This document shows, piece after piece, positions 48,101 to 60,155 of a stretch of 64,000 bases of DNA (position 1 is its first letter; every line of letters begins with the position of its first letter). The position numbers were made by a program, and so were the translations under genes. This DNA comes from Eunapius fragilis (taxonomy: Eukaryota; Porifera; Demospongiae; Spongillida; Spongillidae): assembly GCA_963681505.1 (NCBI GenBank), contig OY811993.1:4202489-4266488 (forward strand), read 5' to 3'. The notes under the pieces are model-generated. The model worked only from the letters and a program-made list of their open reading frames with translations, had not been told where the DNA came from and ran no database searches.

Positions 48101-51001
48101 GATTATTTAATGGTGCGTTATTAAAAATCAAAGTTAATAAAAACGTAGTGGTCATGTAGCTTTGTCAAGTTTGATTTGTAATTTTGAATATTAACTAGTA
48201 AAACGCCAATCAAATTTCATACTTTTTCAACGTCTCATCACTTCTATTCTGCAGTTTATAAATCACGTTATTAATTAAAAGTTGTCGTACATTGTTTTGT
48301 CAGTTTAGTTAATTGCAAGCTATTTGATTTTATCTTTTGAACAGCTAAAGATAAACGAATTTAACAATGCGGTTCGTATTTGACTAAACGTGGTTATTGT
48401 ACGTTCATAAATTCGTTTAGATTGACAATCCTATTAATGAATAATATTCATTTTAAAGCGTTGTGCTCTTTTGCAAAGACCCTGCATATGCCAGATCTAC
48501 GCACTATAGCGAGTCATGATGCATGTCATATCATTGTGCTATAGAGAGGTTGCAGTGTCATCCCGGGAAGAGCGGCGGCCATGTTTTTTGGTGTCTCCAG
48601 TCTGTTACAGAATGTTTCCAATCTGTAACAGATTATTTACAACCTGTAACAGAACTCGAGACACCAAAAAACATGGCCGCCGCTCTTCCCGGGATGACAC
48701 TGCAACCTCTCTATAAGAATGAGGTGAATATCCATTGCTTTAATTTGAAGATTTATATACCATTTATGATGTTGAGCAATTGGAATACCTTAATTGACTT
48801 TTTGATTTAGATAATCCGACATTCAATGATACTTCAGGTGCAATTCAAATGAACACTCTTCCCTACGCAATTTACGAACCTATCAATGGTGATCAAGTAA
48901 GTTATTTTTCGTTTTCTGCTTGTCATCCTTGCAATGGATGGATTAATAAAATTCCCAAAAGGGCAAAATGTATTTTAGTCGATGGTAAATTTTCTGCATG
49001 AATAAAGACGTTCGCGTGCATGGCATAACTATTAAAAATAATACTTCAGAGTGCATGTAATACTATACAGGTCATGCGTTTCTAGGCAACAACGAACGTT
49101 TCTGCCATAATCATGTAAACTTTATTTCCTTTGTTGAATAAGGCTTACGGTTAGCATATATGGACGAACTTGACCCTAGTCAGATCTGGCTATTAGTTAC
49201 TTAGCGGGGACACAATCAAATATATACGCTTAGCATAAACACAAGTGATTTTGTTTTCGATTGGAGAAGAGCGAGCTTATATGCGGTAGTAGTTGATTAT
49301 TCCCAAGCAACCATGCAACCATTAACTTCAGTCTATCGCAGGGTAATTATGATTACGTCGAAGACTGTAGTCCATTCATAATACCACCATCATATGAAGA
49401 AGAACTTTATCACCAACTGGAGAATAGGAAAATCAGAAAGATTGAACGATACGAAATTGAGTAAGCATATGCAGAAATAAAAATATGATTCAACTTTACA
49501 GAAGTGTCAGATCTTTAATTATTTAGCGCTTGAGGATACACATTTCATTTAATTTAGAACTGCTGCTATGCTTGGAAGTGGTCAATTTGGTGGGGTCCAA
49601 ATAGGAATATGGAATGGATCCAACGGAAAGTGTGAGGTTGCTGTCAAGACACTCAACCCAACAGTAACCCAGCCAGATGCAAAGGTCAAGTTTCTACAGG
49701 AGGCAGCCATCATGGCCCAGTTCAGACATCCTAATGTTATTCAGCTCTATGGTATTGTCACTGATGGAGAACCAGTAGGTGATTTTGAGAATATCATGAA
49801 TGCTCCCTTTACATGTATATACTCCATTGATGCAAAAACAATTTGAACATCAGATAATGCTTATTCTTGAGTTGGCCAACAAAAGAGACTTACAATGTCA
49901 CCTGAGCACAGTGAAACCAGAGTATGATTATACGCTAAATTAAAATTAACACTAATGAATGCTATTTCTATATAAACCTTATAGTGCTGGACAAATGGTA
50001 CACCCAGACGTTCCTATCACTCTGCTGAAATACTCCAGACAGATAGCTGCTGGAATGAGGTATCTCTCTAATAAGTCCTTTGTCCATCGTGACCTTGCTG
50101 CAAGGAACATTCTTGTTACTCAGGACTGCATATGCAAGGTATCCTGCATGATTAAAAAACGGTTGATTATAAACTTTAACCCATAGATTGCTGACTTTGG
50201 AATGTCACGTGACCTGGCTGATGACACATACTATGTTTCCCATGGAGGAATGATTCCAGTCAAGTGGACAGCCCCTGAGGCTATCCACTTCAAGAAGTAC
50301 TCCACTGCCAGTGATGTGTGGAGCTATGGATGTCTGCTGTACGAGATATGGAGCATGGGGACCAAGCCTTTTGAAGGACAAAGCAATACTGAAGTTGAGA
50401 GCCACACTATTCAGTGCATTTCCCTTTCCTGGTGCCCACACGTTAAACTAAGGGACACTTTATTGAATTATTACTAACACTCAGAAATTGCTAAACTGGC
50501 TCAAATTAAGTCATTGATAAATAACATTGCCTCAATGCTTCTTACATTTCTCAGTTACCCCATTTTACCACTGCATGCATCAATTTTTATGTATTCACCT
50601 CAAGGTTGTACGGAAGATCGATTCAGGCTACAGACTCCCTCCTCCCTCTGGATGTCCACGGGCGATCTACCATTTGATGATCCAATGCTGGTACGCTGTA
50701 ATGGATATAGGTTCTATGCACAGTCCCTTTATCATGTGCAAAAGATAGGTTCCACGCGGAATATTGTATGCTAGGCTTTTATTGAATCAATTGACATTTC
50801 CACAGGAATCCTGAGCCACGTTTGCGTCCGAAGTTCGGAGCCATCCATCAGTCTCTGTGCCAGCCAACAGAATTTGCTGCTGCTGTACTCCATGTCCCAG
50901 ACGAAGCCCGCCTCACCCACCCTCTGGAAGTGGTCCTTTGTGCCCTCCTGGAGGCTGGGGAGAACATGTACACAGACCTTCAGAAGACATACGTTTGCTG
51001 A
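44164..51001 (+). CDS. Receptor tyrosine kinase with sushi-like exons and a Thr-rich stalk (right-arm copy)
   Basis: Exons by GT-AG and phase: 44164-44269 (signal peptide, [15 protein letters not shown]), 44424-44600, 44961-45005, 45294-45449 and 45668-45778 (short Cys-bearing, sushi/CCP-like modules, all phase 1-1); a stalk of ~7-residue [11 protein letters not shown] repeats ending 46358; 46498-46623 (membrane helix [20 protein letters not shown], then RRG); 48811-48896 and 49342-49460 (juxtamembrane, NPTF, YDYVED); kinase exons 49558-49774 ([13 protein letters not shown]), 49854-49921, 49985-50138 (HRDLAARN), 50187-50393 (IADFG, APE), 50605-50690, 50806-51001 (stop TGA). All catalytic residues are present, so it is an active-type tyrosine kinase at the cell surface; the ligand is unknown. 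The stalk exon has no AG acceptor before the repeats; in-frame ones lie inside the array (46201-46202, 46222-46223). The first exon is less certain. Confidence 0.8.
45065..45138. repeat. (GA)n microsatellite (right arm)
   Basis: About 74 bp; mirror of 35399-35493 but about 20 bp shorter. It lies in the intron between exons 44961-45005 and 45294-45449 of the kinase gene. Confidence 0.95.
46001..46313. repeat. 21-bp tandem repeat encoding the receptor stalk (right arm)
   Basis: Units such as ACATATGGCACCACTGCTGC read T-Y-G-T-T-A-A in the frame that enters the membrane exon. Variants include TYD, TNG, TIA and TPT. A Thr-rich stalk next to the membrane would be a candidate for O-glycosylation. 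Confidence 0.8.
47663..48484. mobile_element. 822-bp AT-rich TIR element in kinase intron (right arm)
   Basis: Mirror of 32052-32873; CAGGGTGTTTGCGAAAGA at the left end, TCTTTTGCAAAGACCCTG at the right end. In the 2.2-kb intron between the membrane exon and the juxtamembrane exon. Confidence 0.5.
48540..48715. mobile_element. 172-bp MITE with perfect 56-bp stem (right arm)
   Basis: Mirror of 31821-31996. TA dinucleotides at 48540-48541 and 48714-48715 flank the stem. In the same intron as the 822-bp element. Confidence 0.65.
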
Positions 51002-51095
51002 AGAAGGCACTCTACTTAATTACAACGCGTGCCATGAACAATATATTAATTGTATATCCATGGATAAGGCGTACATATACGTCAGTTTGCTTATA

Positions 51096-51961
51096 ATTGC
51101 AGCATGTACCGTACATATGATAATCGGGACTGCATTTCACGAGAAAATGTCGCTTCGCTATATTACATATGGAACAGAATTACATTATCTCCCATTTCGT
51201 GACCGAAATATTATAAAAGTCCATTCCGTTTGAATCTTATAACGTCCGAAATGTATACAAACGCTATCGATGTCCTATCTTCAAGACCTCATACAACATC
51301 ATTTCTTTCTCTATATGCATGGTAATAAAAATACATTGGGGGGTCTTGTATGCGCTCCGTGTCAGTACGATCACTTCTGATGCACCACAAGGTCGTATCG
51401 AAATCGGTTTTTGTAGCTAGAGAGGTTCTGTACCTATTGATATATTATTTAATTTTTACTTCATCTGTTACGGATATATAGCTGTGCAAAGTGCTGCATA
51501 GTTTCCTGCTCGATTCGCGCCAATGATTTAAGCTATTCGGGATCATTGGCGCGAATTGAGCAGGAAACCGTGCACGCACTTTGCACAGCTATATCCCCTT
51601 AATTAACGGATGAAGTAAAAATTAACGAACAGAACAAATCAATATAGATACAGGAACTATATCGACTTTGAAGCGATTTGATTACTCCTGCCGATAGATA
51701 TGGCGGGTTCAAACCCTGTGGGGTATCGGACGTTGTAACACTGATACGGACCGGAGAACGTAATAGTGCCCATAATGTATTCTACCGTAGAGAAATGGTG
51801 TAGTATGAAGCCTTGAAAATAGGACGTCGATAGTTTATACCGTTCGGATGCTATTACGATTCAAACGCAATGGATTGTTATGATATGTGCATGGGTCACG
51901 AAATTTTGTCGTGAATTAACTGTCCCATATATGCTGTAATGGTTAAAAAGATGCTGCACTT
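51096..51961. mobile_element. Foldback element with diverged arms (right arm)
   Basis: Mirror of 28575-29440; the central hairpin is at about 51476-51594. It begins about 95 bp after the kinase stop codon and so may overlap the 3-prime UTR. Confidence 0.55.
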
Positions 51962-52730
51962 TAAAAATTCCGAACTTCTGGGCTATGTGTGCCTTCCACA
52001 TTGACGGGGAAATCAGCCCCGGTCATCCCTCGACCTGACAAGGTTTTCTAATTGTATATAGCCTCAGTTGTGGTACATGTACCAACATATTTGGCCCGGG
52101 AACCTGACTCACAGACTTATTTATAGTGTCTCCTGCATGGGATATAGCTGGCGATGATGTGATTGTGAAAATTCTTTCCGACACTTACTGAAACCATGAA
52201 TGGCATGTGCATGTGCAGCACCCTGTATGCACATGCCGCACTGACCAACTATATCGTCATTATCATAGTAATCACCATAAATGCCGATAACATTTGAACG
52301 CATCACTATAAGGCGTCCACATACAGCTTATAGAGCGCGCGTGGGTAGTCGATAGTCACCGATATTGTCGCTATGCATGTAAAGTTACAGAACATCTACA
52401 TTTTTCTCACCTTTGAATCCAGCCTCGGTTGAATGAATGATTCAGTTGACAGAGGCATCAGTAGGGGGGTGGGGTTTCACCTCCCCCCCCCCCCATCCCC
52501 CTAGCCCTTCGATAATATTATTCGTAGCAGAAAATTAGGCAATCTGCATTGATAGTTGTGAATACATCATTAACCCCATACACCCCCCCCCCCCTATAAC
52601 TGCACGCCCTCTTCGTACGTCCGCGCCGGGGCTTTATACAGCTCAAAAAATATACATATATTATTTTGACACGATCGAAGTAAAAAAAATCAGCGCATTC
52701 ACCAGAGGTCGAGCAAGCCGCTGCCGCCAC
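51962..52730. other. No gene recognised; contains the dispersed repeat
   Basis: Mirror of 27806-28574, with the internally deleted dispersed repeat at about 52286-52514 and poly-C tracts. Nothing else seen. Confidence 0.4.
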
Positions 52731-53387
52731 TCAAGCGAACCACGAAACCGTTGGAGACTGGCGAACATAGGTTTGGTCATCCAGCTGTCCGACGAGGAAG
52801 GCGGCCAAGTCGGCCCGCGATAACACCGTAGCGGGAGGCTGTCCGGACAGCTGGGCGTGGACTTTGCCGCGCGCGGGGTCGTCACAGAGCCTTACGGGGC
52901 GCACGATGATCCAGTCGGCGTCGCTCTTTCGGACGTCGGCCTCCTGTTCGTCCTTGTCAGCAAGGATGTAGGAGAGCATGGTTCGAATGGGCCACGAGAT
53001 GAGTTTACGGTTTTCCGAACCGGCGCCAAACGAGCTGCAAAAAACGACTCGGCGCACGCCCGTATTCTTCACGGCGCCGAGGATTACCCTCGTTCCGTTT
53101 GAACTCGCCGCATCTCTACTGAGCATGGTTTGCCCCCCGAGGGAGATCACTACCGCTTCCTTGTCCCTCACGGCCCCCTCCACGGTAGCTGGGTCGTCGA
53201 GGGTCCCCTTCACGCACGAGATATTCGCGTGTCTGACGGTCAGCTTGTCGGGGTTCCTGACGTAGGCCGTGACGGCGTGTCCCGCATCGGCCGCCTGCCT
53301 GCAAAACTGGAGCCCGGTCCCGCCTGTGGCTCCGAACACGATGACCCTGAGTGGCTTGGTCGTTTCCACACCTACAGAACTCGCCAT
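52731..53387 (-). CDS. SDR-B3: NAD(P)-binding oxidoreductase (right arm)
   Basis: The protein is identical to SDR-B2 over all 218 residues as read here, including FGATGGTG. Minus strand. If the two arms are haplotypes this is the same gene as 27149-27805 and not an extra copy. Confidence 0.85.
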   Translation of the reverse strand: MASSVGVETTKPLRVIVFGATGGTGLQFCRQAADAGHAVTAYVRNPDKLTVRHANISCVKGTLDDPATVEGAVRDKEAVVISLGGQTMLSRDAASSNGTRVILGAVKNTGVRRVVFCSSFGAGSENRKLISWPIRTMLSYILADKDEQEADVRKSDADWIIVRPVRLCDDPARGKVHAQLSGQPPATVLSRADLAAFLVGQLDDQTYVRQSPTVSWFA

Positions 53388-53406
53388 CGTTTACATCGAG
53401 TTGCTT

Positions 53407-53433
53407 TGACGTCACGCGCGTCTTGTTACGTAA
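53407..53433. promoter_or_regulatory. bZIP-type sites upstream of SDR-B3
   Basis: TGACGTCA (53407-53414) and TTACGTAA (53426-53433), mirror of 27103-27129. Confidence 0.45.
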
Positions 53434-53951
53434 CACGTCGTTGTATAAATATCCGTAGGTATGTTGTGAGCAAAATTAATACGCAATAAATATATGTACC
53501 ACGTGAGATGGATCACAGTCGCACATGTAGTGGCAGGGCATTTACGTGATTAGGCGCCAGCCCTTATTCACAAAAATGACCTTGAAAGCATGAATTTCTT
53601 CCCCCCCCCCCCCCCCCCCACGCCCCTCATTTACCATAAGCCCTTTCCTCCAGTACTGGTGTATTGAAGGCATATAGCCTGAGGAATGGAAAGGATTACC
53701 ACATAATAGACCCTTATACGTGTTATTTGAACATGCTCCATAATATACTAGATCAGTCCATATGTTCAGTTTACAATAACATCCGGGTCTATAGCAGACA
53801 ACCTAATTGCATAAGGCAATTGACATGCACCATCCAATGTATGTGCCATTGGGTGTTGCAGTCGTGTGAACATGCAGGTGTGGTGGTGCAAACTGAACTG
53901 CAAGGGTGCTTGATCCACACATGTATAAGGTGGTATAGGAGCTACTATATA

Positions 53952-54234
53952 CAAGTGATAAAAACATTCTCTATGCGAGAAGGTTGGTGGTATATAGGAA
54001 TCAAAGGCGGTGGTGGTGTAAAAAGCAAGGGAACAAGGATTGTGATTGAAAAGGAAAAATGAAATAGACCTATATTAGCACACACAGTTAAACATGACGA
54101 CATGCTGCTAATATAGGTCTATTTCATTTTTCCTTTTCAATCACAATCCTTGTTCCCTTGCTTTTTACACCACCACCGCCTTTGATTCCTATATACCACC
54201 AACCTTCTCGCATAGAGAATGTTTTTATCACTTG
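53952..54234. repeat. Giant terminal hairpin of Helitron-1 copy B
   Basis: Arms 53952-54080 and 54106-54234 are perfect 129-bp reverse complements. The 25-nt loop (54081-54105) begins CACACAGTTAAACATG and is the exact reverse complement of the loop in copy A (9961-9985), although the two elements are in the same orientation. Confidence 0.92.
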
Positions 54235-56016
54235 TTTCCTACATTTTTTGGTAGATTTAGTATTGTATTTAGTTCTTGAAAAGTAACCATGTAGCAAGAA
54301 TGTCAAATGACAGTTTTATTTTAGAATCTCGTGGCCATGCAATTTTTTGAGGTGTGGGTGTACCATTAAAACACACAGTATTACTATTTAAACAGTAAGT
54401 ACAAGTATTTCATTTATAACCCAGGAGCATGTCATCTTGTATAGGATATACTGCTGTATATTCTGGACCAGGATATACTTCTGTATATCCAGGATATATA
54501 GCAGGTAGAGCAGGTGGAGCTAATCCTGCAGCTGGACATGGAACCACTCCTGGACCTGGACCTGAAACAGGTGATTTAAACAACCATTAGTTAAAACAAA
54601 TCCTCCACTGGCAAGTGAAGCCATATAATACATCAGACAAAGATTACATGTACCCACTGATCTCACGCTATTATCAGATAAACCACAATACGTTGTCATC
54701 AGCAACTTTGATACTATTAGATATAAATTATGCACCACAATACACATTAACATTATTACGAAATTGTTGTCAGCGAACAGCGTGCACATATTTCAAACAA
54801 CAGCACGGAGAGAGATGCAATATCTTCCGCTGTAACTGTTGCATAAAATATTTTAGCGATACACTTTTCATGCTATAATTTATGTCCAGATCCAATATTC
54901 ATGGTGTAACGCACCTTCGGGGTGGTCGCTTTGATGGTCCTATCAGTAGCGCGCTTGACACCTTGTCGTGTCTTGTATTGCACCATAGATAGTTTAGCAC
55001 TCGTTTGGCATATCTGTAGGTGTACGAGTGGCTAGTTGTTGCCGGGTTTTTTTTCTGTAAGGGCGGTGGTGTGGGGGAGACACATTCTAATTGGAGCCTC
55101 TTGCTTCACATTATCTGCTGTAGACTGTATACCGTAGTATCTGATCGCGTATGTAGTTCCACCGACAGAATTCGAAAGTTATGCTATATAAGAAGCTATA
55201 GTATAGAAATCAATTCGGTCAAAACAATTATATGCGATAGTGTCGGGTACTTACGTGTATGGTAGTTTTGGCTTTCATTTCAAGCTGCGTAACGAATGAT
55301 AAGAGTTGTAGAGTAACGCACAGGCGTCATGCAGAAAATGATACCTTGAATATTCGTCAGGAGCCTTCCTATAACGTTATCGCTGCTCCATTCCGTTTCT
55401 CAACCATTTGGCATTATGGTTGGACATTTATACATGGAGCCGTAGGGACCCGAAAAGGCTCTTGGATTCAGTGCGTATACCTCTTCCACAGCGTGCGGGA
55501 ATATTAAGAATTTGAATCACGCCCACGACACGTGGCTATTATTGCATTTAAAAATAGCTAGCTGATGTAATTGGGTATTTTTAACCGAATACCAAATGAG
55601 GTACTATTCGCTTTAGTTAATTGCCCGAACAGTTAGGCGTCTAACAGACCCCCGAAGATAACCTGTGGACGCATCCTGAAGCGATTGGTACACTTGGCGT
55701 GCTTTACAAACGTTCCTGTCGTGAGTTATACTCTCCGGAAGGAAGAAGAAGAAGAAGAATAAGAAGCCGACGGAGGAGAAATTTTAGGTGGGACTGGGTA
55801 CGGACGATGGGGACGAGTATTTTTGTTCTCTAAAAGTACACCGTCTTGTGACACAAATACAACGCAGAACTGTTGTCCTTTTTTATATCGCTCGAATGCC
55901 ACTAAGAGCGAAGTGACCCGATTCTTAAATGTCCCGCTAGACGTGAGTGACGTTTTTTTAATGACATTCATGATACTGTTGGATTCCTATATGGAACCTA
56001 CTCGCGTAGGTTCCGA
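53952..56016 (-). mobile_element. Helitron-1 copy B (2065 bp), present only in the right arm
   Basis: From TCGGAACCTACGCGAGTAGG at 56016 to CACTTG at 53952 on the minus strand. The left arm supplies the empty site (26585/26586): CTACTATATA and TATGAATAC join exactly, and the arm offset jumps by exactly 2065, so there is no target duplication. Nearly identical to copy A; differences include a 17-bp insertion (CACCATAGATAGTTTAG, near 54983) and one missing A that shifts the internal frame. The 5-prime end lies between SDR-A3 and SDR-B3. Confidence 0.8.
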
Positions 56017-56558
56017 TATGAATACTCCTTCAGTTTAGCAAGCCACAATACTTGTATCTAAAAATACCACCACCTCCACACCCCCATTATTGGTGACCAC
56101 AGCTGTGACTACATGTGCAGTAAGAAGATCCTTACTCCTTTATCAAATGATGTGGTGTGCATCATGTATAGTTGTTAACCAGCTCTTCACACCTCCTCCC
56201 CTTCCCTCTCGATCCTCTCTACCCACTGCTTTGTACATATGTGGTGGTACCTGTTTCCATACTGTTAGCAATGACTACATGCAGCCATTGCAACGATACC
56301 TAACAATATAAGGCCTCTTGACCGTAATTAAACATTGCCTGCCATGTAACATTACAAACCCCTCCTACACGCGTGGCATGCATGCATGTGTACGTGTGTA
56401 CACGCTAATTTGTTTGACACGGTTGCACGCGGCGACTACAAAGATTGTGGAAATATAGCCCCTTATACGTGCACGAACCAGAGATTTCTGATATATCTAT
56501 ATATTATCTCTGCATATACAAACTATAGCTCGTGTGAACTTACGCGTTGAAATTAAAA
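56017..56558. other. Intergenic, SDR-A3 side
   Basis: Mirror of the 26044-26585 stretch. No gene recognised. Confidence 0.4.
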
Positions 56559-56620
56559 TTAAAAGCACCCATCAGTCAGTAACCAAACAGTATTAATATG
56601 CGGACGTGCTCGGCGATGAC

Positions 56621-57277
56621 TCAAGCCGGCCAGCAGAGAGAAGGTGTCTTGCCCACGTATGTCCGGTCCTCCAGCTGCCCTATCATGAAAGCGGCCACGT
56701 CGGCCCGCGAGATCCGCAAGGACGGAACGGGTAGCGACCCGGACGGCTCCACGTGGACGTTGCCGCGAGCTGGCTGGTCCACTAGACCTACGGGGCGGGC
56801 GATGACCCAGTCGGTGTCGCTCCTTTGCACGTCCGCCTCCTGTTCGTCCTTGTCGGCTAGCGAGTGATAGATGATGATCCTCATGAACCACGGCACGAGG
56901 TGGCGGTTTTCGGCGCCGACACCGTACGAGGAGCACACCACCAGGCGACGGACGCCGGTGTTTTTCATGGCTACGAGGATCGCCCGGGTACCGACGGAGC
57001 GCACCGTGTCGCGGGTGAGCAGTGAGGAGCGTGAACCCAGGGCCACCAGAACCGCGTCCTTGTCCCTCACGGCCGCCTCCACGGCAGCGGGGTCGTCGAG
57101 GGTCCCCTTCACGCACGCGATGTTCGCGTGGCTGACGGTCAGCTTGTCGGGGCTCCTGACGTAGGCCGTGACGGCGTGTCCCGCTTCGGCCGCCTGTCTG
57201 CACACTTCCAATCCGGTCCCGCCTGTGGCGCCGAACACGGCAACCTTCAGCAACCTGACAGCTGACTGACTCGCCAT
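56621..57277 (-). CDS. SDR-A3: NAD(P)-binding oxidoreductase (right arm)
   Basis: The protein is identical to SDR-A2 (25325-25981) as read here, 218 residues with FGATGGTG intact. In the right arm its partner SDR-B3 lies 3.2 kb away, not 1.2 kb, because Helitron-1 copy B inserted between them. It may be an allele of SDR-A2 if the arms are haplotypes. Confidence 0.85.
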   Translation of the reverse strand: MASQSAVRLLKVAVFGATGGTGLEVCRQAAEAGHAVTAYVRSPDKLTVSHANIACVKGTLDDPAAVEAAVRDKDAVLVALGSRSSLLTRDTVRSVGTRAILVAMKNTGVRRLVVCSSYGVGAENRHLVPWFMRIIIYHSLADKDEQEADVQRSDTDWVIARPVGLVDQPARGNVHVEPSGSLPVPSLRISRADVAAFMIGQLEDRTYVGKTPSLCWPA

Positions 57278-57338
57278 TTTAAATTTTGTTGAACATGTTG
57301 TATAATCGAAGGTGTCAGAAATGTATCACACTAACATA

Positions 57339-57779
57339 CCAATAACTATAATTTCCAACGTACGGACGTACGTCCGCGTAACTCATTTCTATACTCGGCC
57401 TAGCGCCTATTGGTTGCTAGGTACGCGTACCTTACCTAGCAACCTATAGGAACATAGCAAAGCGTACTTAGCGACCATGCCTGCCACAAAATCTACATGC
57501 CTGTACAGGTAATAGGCAACGCTTTTGTGGTTCACTCTCAAGTCTCATCGTACAGGCCGAGACCATGTAGTTACTATCTGACATAATAATTGCGCGGGAA
57601 TGTTATAGAGGTTGCGTAGTAACCGTATGTTAGAACAGGTGGTAGATTATATATGCAACATTGGGTAAAACAGTAAAAAATAGACGAGCTAGAAGGTAGA
57701 CCAACTGTTCAAATGAATAGCGAGACGAATAACAGCGAGACGAATAATCAGCCCGTGATTTTTCACGGGGACACGCTAG
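57339..57779 (+). mobile_element. Helitron-2 copy upstream of SDR-A3 (right arm)
   Basis: Mirror of 24823-25263: starts CCAATAACTATAATTTCC, ends with hairpin CCCGTGATTTTTCACGGG and CTAG, then T. Confidence 0.7.
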
Positions 57780-58256
57780 TATACATGCAGTACTACTATA
57801 GATACTCTAACATGCAACTATACAATACAACGATAAATGAGATACAGACATGATACATGACTATGGAACTAACACAACACGCATTTAACCACTGTCCAGC
57901 TGAGCCAGGATTGGTGGAGACCTGGCTAGCAAAGCTCTTGCATTGGCACGCATAAGTTTGAAGTTAAGATGGCCATAAATGTCAGATAGAATCTTACCCT
58001 TGGGCCAAGCAGATCCCACAGAGAGAAGAGAAGCCAGGCGAGAAAAGATGCATTGTGCCTCATCACCCCAGGCTCCATAGGTCTCCATGGCAAGTGGAAA
58101 ACAGGACCAGCCCCAGAGGCGGATCCAGGGGGGGGGGGGAGGGGGCTATGGGGGCTGTAGCCCCCCCCCCCCCCCTTTCGGATAAGTAACGAAAATAATT
58201 ACGACTAATTAACTACATGTTTATACGCGCTCACTGCATGTATTTTTATAATGCTA

Positions 58257-60155
58257 CTAGCGTGTCCCCGTGAAAATCACGGGTTGATTATTCGTCTCGC
58301 TGTTATTCGTCTCGCTATTCATTTGCCAGATGAACAGTTGGTCTACCTCCTAGCTCCTCTATTTTTTACCGGCTGTTTTACCAAGTTTTGCATATATAAT
58401 CTATCACCTGTTCTAACATACGGTTACTACGCAACTTAAACTCTACAAGTAATAAAAACATTCTCTACACGAGAAGGTTGGTGGTATATAGGAATCAAAG
58501 GTGATTGTGGTGTAAAAAGCAAGGGAACAAGGCTTCTGATTGAAAAGGAAAAATGAAAAAGACCTATATTAGCAGCATGTTGTCATATTTAAATGTGCGT
58601 GCTAATATAGGTCTATTTCATTTTTCCTTTTCAATCAGAAGCCTTGTTCCCTTGCTTTTTACACCACAATCACCTTTGATTCCTATATACCACCAACCTT
58701 CTCGTGTAGAGAATGTTTTTATTACTTGTTTCCTAAATTTTTCTGGTGGATTTGGTATTGTATTTAGTTCTTGAAACGCATAGAATCAGGTAGCATAAAT
58801 GTCAACTTGCGCGATGATGACAGGTTTATATTAGAATCTGCAATTCTGTTGAGGTGTGTACCAAATATTACACTAGTCCCCAGACTATCTCCATTGAGGA
58901 GCAAAGGATTGATAAAGGTTAAAAGCGAAGCCATATAATACAAAGGATAAATGCACTCTAAGTAAACTGATCTCACGCTATAATCAGATAAACCATGCAC
59001 CACAATACATGACCAAATTGACGTAAGCAACTTGGGCGTTATACACACATTTCAAACAGCGCATATTACTATAAAACGGAGAGACGCAGTATCTCTACCG
59101 CTGTAACTAAACTATTCCTTCCATTTTAGCGATATACCATGCATGCTCATAATTTATCGATCCAAGATTTATCGATGCCGTATAAACGTACCTTTGGGTG
59201 GTCGTTTTGTTGTTCCTTTCGGTACCGCGCTTGACATACGCACGTTTGGCAGATCTGGCAGCATCTGGATCTTTCCACTTTTAGATGCTCGAGTGGAATC
59301 AGAATTGTCCTCATGAGATTGTATGGTAAAACCATCGAATTTGATAACGCTGGTTATATTTTACTGGTGCGTCATGAACATTGTGATAGCTGATGTAATG
59401 TGCTATTTGTAGATCAACACCAAATAAGGTACAACTAGCTTCAGCTAATTGCCCGATCGGTTAGGCGTCTAACAAATACCTGAAGATAACATGCGGACAC
59501 ATCCTGAAGCGATTGGTACACATGGCGTGCTTTACAAACGTTCCTGTCGTGAGCTATGCTATCCCGAAGGAAGAAGAAGAAGAAGACGACGACGGAGGAG
59601 AAATTTTAGGTGGGATTGGGTACGGACGATGGGGACGAGTATTTTTGTTCTCTAAAAGTACACCGTCTTATGACACATATATAACGCAGAACTGTTCTCC
59701 TTTTTGATATTGCTCGATTGCCACTAAAAGCGAAGTGACCCGACTCTTGGCTGTCCCGCTAGACGCGAGTGACGTTTTTTTTAATGACATTCATGATACT
59801 GCAGGATTCCTATATGGAACCTACTCGCGTAAGTTCCGATAACATGCCCGCGCAATTTCAGGTAGTAACTACATGTTCTCGGCCTGTACGATGAGACTTG
59901 AGAGTGAACCACAATAGCGTATGCAGTTCCCCCCCCTCCCCCCCACTTTGAATTCAAGAAATATTGAAAAATTTAGATATTAAATGTGAAGTGGAAACCA
60001 GCTGTCATTGCGACCGCCTTTTGTGTGGGAGGTGGTCGTTCCTATTGGTAGCTAGGTACGCGTACATACCTAGCAACCAATAGGCGCTAGGCCGAGTATA
60101 TAAATGAGTTACGCGGACGTACGTACGTACGTACGATGGAAATTATAGTATTAGA
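58257..60155 (-). mobile_element. Helitron-2 copy nested in the hAT-like element (right arm)
   Basis: Mirror of 22443-24341: CTAG end at 58257-58260, TC start at 60155. Confidence 0.7.
58446..59839 (-). mobile_element. Helitron-1 copy C-prime, nested in Helitron-2 (right arm)
   Basis: Mirror of 22759-24152, same 1394-bp length. The hairpin at 58446-58728 has the same eight arm variants and the same loop orientation relative to the element as copy C. Confidence 0.75.

Noticed and set aside
52731..57277. Counting SDR-A3 and SDR-B3 as additional genes
   Set aside because: They are identical to the left-arm copies and may be alleles; listed as features but not taken as evidence of gene number.
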